A DNA stretch of 64,000 nt from Enhydrobacter sp. (lineage in GTDB: Bacteria; Pseudomonadota; Alphaproteobacteria; Reyranellales; Reyranellaceae), in NCBI RefSeq assembly GCF_030246845.1, contig NZ_CP126889.1:4459001-4523000 (forward strand). Direction: 5' to 3'. This document shows, piece by piece, positions 60,934 through 64,000 of this stretch (the first letter of the stretch is position 1; each line of letters begins with the position of its first letter). A program made the translations under genes and the position numbers. The notes under the pieces were generated by a model that saw only the letters and a list, made by a program, of their open reading frames with translations, was not told the DNA's origin and searched no databases.

Positions 60934-61260
60934 CTAACGCTTGCCGTCCACGATCTCGCAGACCTCGTAGAGGTGCGGATCGATGTCGTCGGTCGTGCGG
61001 CCGAAGCGATCCCACTCGCGGCGGAACTGCGGCGACTTGTGCGCCGCCTGCAACTGCTCGCGGCTGCTCCACTGGACGTAGTTCACGATCCGCCGCCCGT
61101 CGAGGCTGCGATGGAGGCTGATCGACACGAACCCAGGCTGGCTCGCCATGAAGCGGGCGCGCTCGGTCATCACCGACAGCGCCTCCGCCTGCTTGTCCGG
61201 CTCCGCCTCGACGATGGTGATCTGGGTGACGGGCTGATTGTCGGTTCGGATCTGTGGCAT
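60934..61260 (-). CDS. antibiotic biosynthesis monooxygenase (ABM) domain protein
   Basis: This is a 108-residue ferredoxin-like fold protein. It shows VTQITIVEAEPDKQAEALSVMTERARFMASQPGFVSISLHRSLDGRRIVNYVQWSSREQLQAA, the standard ABM/YgiN pattern. It is often involved in quinone or heme-like oxidation. ATG 61260 is chosen; longer in-frame extension upstream is unconserved. It converges on the transporter pair. Confidence 0.83.
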   Translation of the reverse strand: MPQIRTDNQPVTQITIVEAEPDKQAEALSVMTERARFMASQPGFVSISLHRSLDGRRIVNYVQWSSREQLQAAHKSPQFRREWDRFGRTTDDIDPHLYEVCEIVDGKR

Positions 61261-61499
61261 GGGCGACCTCGCTTGCTGGCAACGGATCGGGCTATTCCGA
61301 GTAACCGAGGCGGCGAGTCTATGGTTCCACGATCTGGTCGGCAAATGCGAGCGCGTCCCTGCTAGAACCTATACCTGATCGTAGAGGTAGGAATGCGCAG
61401 GGACAGCACTCGCCCGCTGGGTTCGCAGGGTTCGCCTTCCATGCGGGCTTGACCCGGGGTATGGTCCGCGCCGTGGCTGGGCACCTTGGGGGCGGGAAT

Positions 61500-64000
61500 A
61501 TGCCTGCCGATGCCGCAACCTCTTCACAGAGCGTATCCGACCTCCAGCGGCGCATTGACGAGCTGAGCGCTGAACTGCGTGCGCGCACAGTCGAGCGCGA
61601 CGAGGCACGGCAGCGTGAGGACGCTGTCGCCGAGATTTTGCAGGTCATCAACGCTTCGCCCGGTACGCTCGAACCGGTGTTCGAAGCCATGCTGGAAAAG
61701 GCCATGACCCTGTGCGGTGCGGCCTTCGGCTTCCTCACGACCTACGACGGGCAGCGCTTCACCCCGGCCGCCGCGCGAGGCGTTCCTGCCGCCCTGGCAG
61801 AATACTTCGCGGCCGGCATGGACGACCCGCGCAAGGGCGACGCGCACGCCCGTCTGCTGGAAGGAGAAGAGCTGATCCACACCTTGGATCAGATGGATGA
61901 AGAGGTCTACCGATCCGGCTCGCCATTGCGCCGCGCCGTGGTCGATCTCGGTGGCGCACGCACGGCCCTTGTCGTCGCCCTGCGCAAGGAAGGCGTTCTG
62001 CGCGGGAGCCTGACGGTCTATCGCCAGGAAGTGCGCGCGTTCTCCGACTACGAAGTCGCACTGGTGCAGAGCTTTGCAACGCAGGCGGTGATCGCCATCG
62101 AGAATGCAAGGCTGATGAACGAGCTGCGCGAAAGCGAATCGCGTCATGCTCTCGTGAGCGAGGCTGTGGCCGAGGGAATCTACGAGTGGAACGTCGAAAC
62201 GAACGCCCTTTGGGTGTCACAACGCCTGATCGAGATTTTCGGGTTTCAAGGCCGCGAGCTGAAGGCGGCGAACTGGAACGAACTGGTCCATCCCGAGGAC
62301 TTCGCGGGCTACAGGAACGCCTTGCGGAACTGCTTCAAGGGAACCACCCGACGGCTGGACTGCGAGTATCGGGTAAGGCACGCGGACGGCGCTTACCGCT
62401 GGGTCGAAGATCGCGCCGTGTCCGTCCGGAACGCGGCCGGACGAGCGGTTCGGCTTATCGGCGCAGTGACCGACGTGACGGCCCGCAAGGAAAACGAGCG
62501 CGCGCTGCGTGACGCGCTGGAGCGGCAGACAGCGACCGCGGCGGTGCTCCGAATCATCTCGGAATCGCCTGGACGTCTGGAGCCTGTGTTCGAAGCAGTG
62601 CTGACCAATGCCGTACGCATTTCCGGAGGAACGTTCGGAATGCTGGCGCTGATGGACGGCGCGGGCTTCGAGGGGGTCGCAACCTATGCCGTGGGTGCGG
62701 AATACAGCACAACGCTCTCGCGGATTCACGATCCGCCGCCAGGGACTGGCCTGGATCAGATGCGACGGACCTTGGGGACCGTCGAGGTGCCGGATTGCGC
62801 CGCCGAGCCGGCCTACGACACCGTCCGCGGTCTGAATCCCGCCTTCGCAGCCGTACGCACGGCCCTGCATATCCCGATGCTGAAGGATAGGGAATTGCTC
62901 GGCGCAATTCTCATCTATCGGAACAAGGTCGAGCCGTTCCAGCCGGACGAAGTCGAGCTCGTCGAAAATTTTGCCAGGCAGGCGGTAATCGCGATCGAGA
63001 ATGCAAGGCTGCTCACCGAGCAGCGCGAGGCGCTGGAGCAGCAAACCGCGACGGCCGAGGTGCTGCAGGTCATCAACGCCTCGCCCGGCAATCTCGCGCC
63101 GGTCTTCGACGCGATGCTGGAAAGGGCGACGCGGCTTTGCGAGGCCGGATTTGGCGTCCTTTGGCTTTACGATGGCAAGCAATTCTCCGTGGTCGCCACG
63201 CACGCCATACCGGACGCGCTTGCCGAGTTTGTCCGCGAGCCGGTGCCAGTCGAGACTTCGGCGAGTCTCCAGGAGCTCGTGAGCGGCGGCAGCGTCGTTC
63301 ACATACCGGATTTGGCCGCAACGGAGCTGTATCGCGCCAACAACCGCGTGCGGAGTGCCTATGTCCGGCTGGGCGGCGCGCGCACTCTCCTGAATGTAGC
63401 GCTGCGCAAGGACAACATTCTGCTCGGCGCTTTCGGCGTGTATCGCCCGGAAGTACGGCCCTTCTCGGACAAGCAGATCGCGTTGGTGCAGAACTTTGCC
63501 GTCCAGGCGGTGATTGCGATCGAGAACGCGCGGTTGCTCGACGAGCTGCGCCAGCGCCAAGCCGAGCTTGCGCGTTCGGTCGACGAACTCACCGCCACCG
63601 GCGACGTGCTGAAAGTCATCAGCCGCTCGTCAGTCGACCTCAAGACGGTGCTCGAGACGCTGGTCGAGCGCGTGGCGCGACTCTGTCAGGCCGACCAGGC
63701 CTACATGTTCCGCCGCCAGGATGAGCTGCATCATCTGGTAGCGGCCTACGGCGTGTCGCCGGAGGGCGAGGAATACATTCGCACCCATCCCTTCCTGCCC
63801 GAGCGCGGCACGACGAGTGGCCGTGCGGCGTTGGAGCGCCGGCCGGTCCACATCGAGGACGTCTGCAGCGATCCCGAATACACGTACAACGAGGGCCAGC
63901 GGATCGCGGGCTTCCGCACCATGCTCGGCATCCCGCTGCTGCGCGAAGACACGCTGGTCGGCGTGTTCGTGCTCGGCCGCACCCGGGTGGCGCCGTATAC
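61500..64000 (+). CDS. multi-GAF/PAS sensor protein (3' end outside window)
   Basis: At least 833 residues are inside the window. After a coiled coil (DLQRRIDELSAELRAR) come GAF1 (about 31-205), PAS (about 217-333, with HPEDFAGYRNALRNCFKG and WVEDRAVSVRNAAGR), GAF2 (about 344-500), GAF3 (about 517-677) and GAF4 (from about 701, cut by the edge). Each linker repeats EVLQVINASPG...PVFEAML and each GAF ends QAVIAIENARLL. The output domain (histidine kinase, cyclase or GGDEF) is outside. Start ATG 61500 follows GGGGGCGGGAAT. Ligands are unknown. Confidence 0.82.
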   Translation, partial: MPADAATSSQSVSDLQRRIDELSAELRARTVERDEARQREDAVAEILQVINASPGTLEPVFEAMLEKAMTLCGAAFGFLTTYDGQRFTPAAARGVPAALAEYFAAGMDDPRKGDAHARLLEGEELIHTLDQMDEEVYRSGSPLRRAVVDLGGARTALVVALRKEGVLRGSLTVYRQEVRAFSDYEVALVQSFATQAVIAIENARLMNELRESESRHALVSEAVAEGIYEWNVETNALWVSQRLIEIFGFQGRELKAANWNELVHPEDFAGYRNALRNCFKGTTRRLDCEYRVRHADGAYRWVEDRAVSVRNAAGRAVRLIGAVTDVTARKENERALRDALERQTATAAVLRIISESPGRLEPVFEAVLTNAVRISGGTFGMLALMDGAGFEGVATYAVGAEYSTTLSRIHDPPPGTGLDQMRRTLGTVEVPDCAAEPAYDTVRGLNPAFAAVRTALHIPMLKDRELLGAILIYRNKVEPFQPDEVELVENFARQAVIAIENARLLTEQREALEQQTATAEVLQVINASPGNLAPVFDAMLERATRLCEAGFGVLWLYDGKQFSVVATHAIPDALAEFVREPVPVETSASLQELVSGGSVVHIPDLAATELYRANNRVRSAYVRLGGARTLLNVALRKDNILLGAFGVYRPEVRPFSDKQIALVQNFAVQAVIAIENARLLDELRQRQAELARSVDELTATGDVLKVISRSSVDLKTVLETLVERVARLCQADQAYMFRRQDELHHLVAAYGVSPEGEEYIRTHPFLPERGTTSGRAALERRPVHIEDVCSDPEYTYNEGQRIAGFRTMLGIPLLREDTLVGVFVLGRTRVAPY

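Overview
The window is about 64 kb of GC-rich, densely coding chromosomal DNA. Several markers point to an alphaproteobacterium: a COQ9-family gene next to rpsU, a proton-translocating transhydrogenase split into pntAA/pntAB/pntB, a TIGR02444-type protein, two DUF465 (YdcH-like) proteins, and many CoA ligases and ABC importers. Rhodospirillales or a Reyranella/Bradyrhizobium-like soil organism would fit, but that is inference. I see no rRNA, tRNA, CRISPR array, prophage or replication origin.

Layout. 1-1.8 kb: a truncated indolepyruvate ferredoxin oxidoreductase on the minus strand. 2-8.7 kb: a UDP-glucuronate epimerase-like gene, then a tight branched-chain/amide-type ABC importer operon (livG, livF, binding protein, livH, livM) that runs by 4-bp overlaps into a small GAF protein and an AAA ATPase. 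8.7-16 kb: oligoendopeptidase F, an ABC1-family kinase, a second epimerase, a TPP-dependent decarboxylase-like enzyme, a SanA/YdcF protein and a 2-hydroxyacid dehydrogenase. 16-19.4 kb: pntAA-pntAB-pntB with a strong terminator. 19.4-26 kb: a small secreted protein, an amidohydrolase, rpsU, coq9, purK-purE, DUF465 proteins and ubiX. 26-30 kb: a SrfA-like membrane protein, an acyl-CoA ligase with a histone-H1-like leader, and a VOC-ArsR pair followed by a broken SRPBCC gene. 30-41 kb: propionyl-CoA synthetase-like ligase, a 3-hydroxyacyl-CoA dehydrogenase, a HigBA-type toxin-antitoxin with a frameshifted toxin, an adenylate cyclase, and a beta-oxidation set (acyl-CoA dehydrogenase, thiolase, FadJ-like fusion) behind a LiuR-like palindrome. 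42-52 kb: a catabolic cluster with a cyclic-amide hydrolase (hydantoinase), D-carbamoylase, hydantoin/allantoin-type racemase, ATZ/TRZ amidohydrolase, DapA-like aldolase, flavin reductase and a polar amino acid ABC importer. 52-64 kb: receiver protein, cold-shock protein, a second AMP ligase, pckA, a cupin, an LLM oxidoreductase, an IS630 element, a split YeeE/YedE sulfur transporter, an ABM monooxygenase and the start of a very long GAF/PAS sensor.

How the genes work together. Most are central carbon, fatty-acid and nitrogen catabolism with dedicated uptake. The 42-52 kb cluster reads as a complete route from an imported cyclic ureide to a D-amino acid: racemise, open the ring, remove the carbamoyl group. 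The 35.9-40.8 kb genes provide a complete beta-oxidation turn, and propionyl-CoA activation sits nearby.

The most unusual content is between the genes. There is a five-copy family of about 50-bp palindromes (GGACCGC...GCGGTCC) found only between tandem plus-strand genes. A second, CTCTCCCCC-type palindrome has one copy at 37.1 kb and a probable second copy interrupted by the IS630 element. A 106-bp element at 54.9 kb has terminal inverted repeats that contain the stop codons of both convergent neighbours. Two genes are visibly broken: the HigB-like toxin (one extra base) and the SRPBCC partner of the ArsR regulator (cut to 48 codons).
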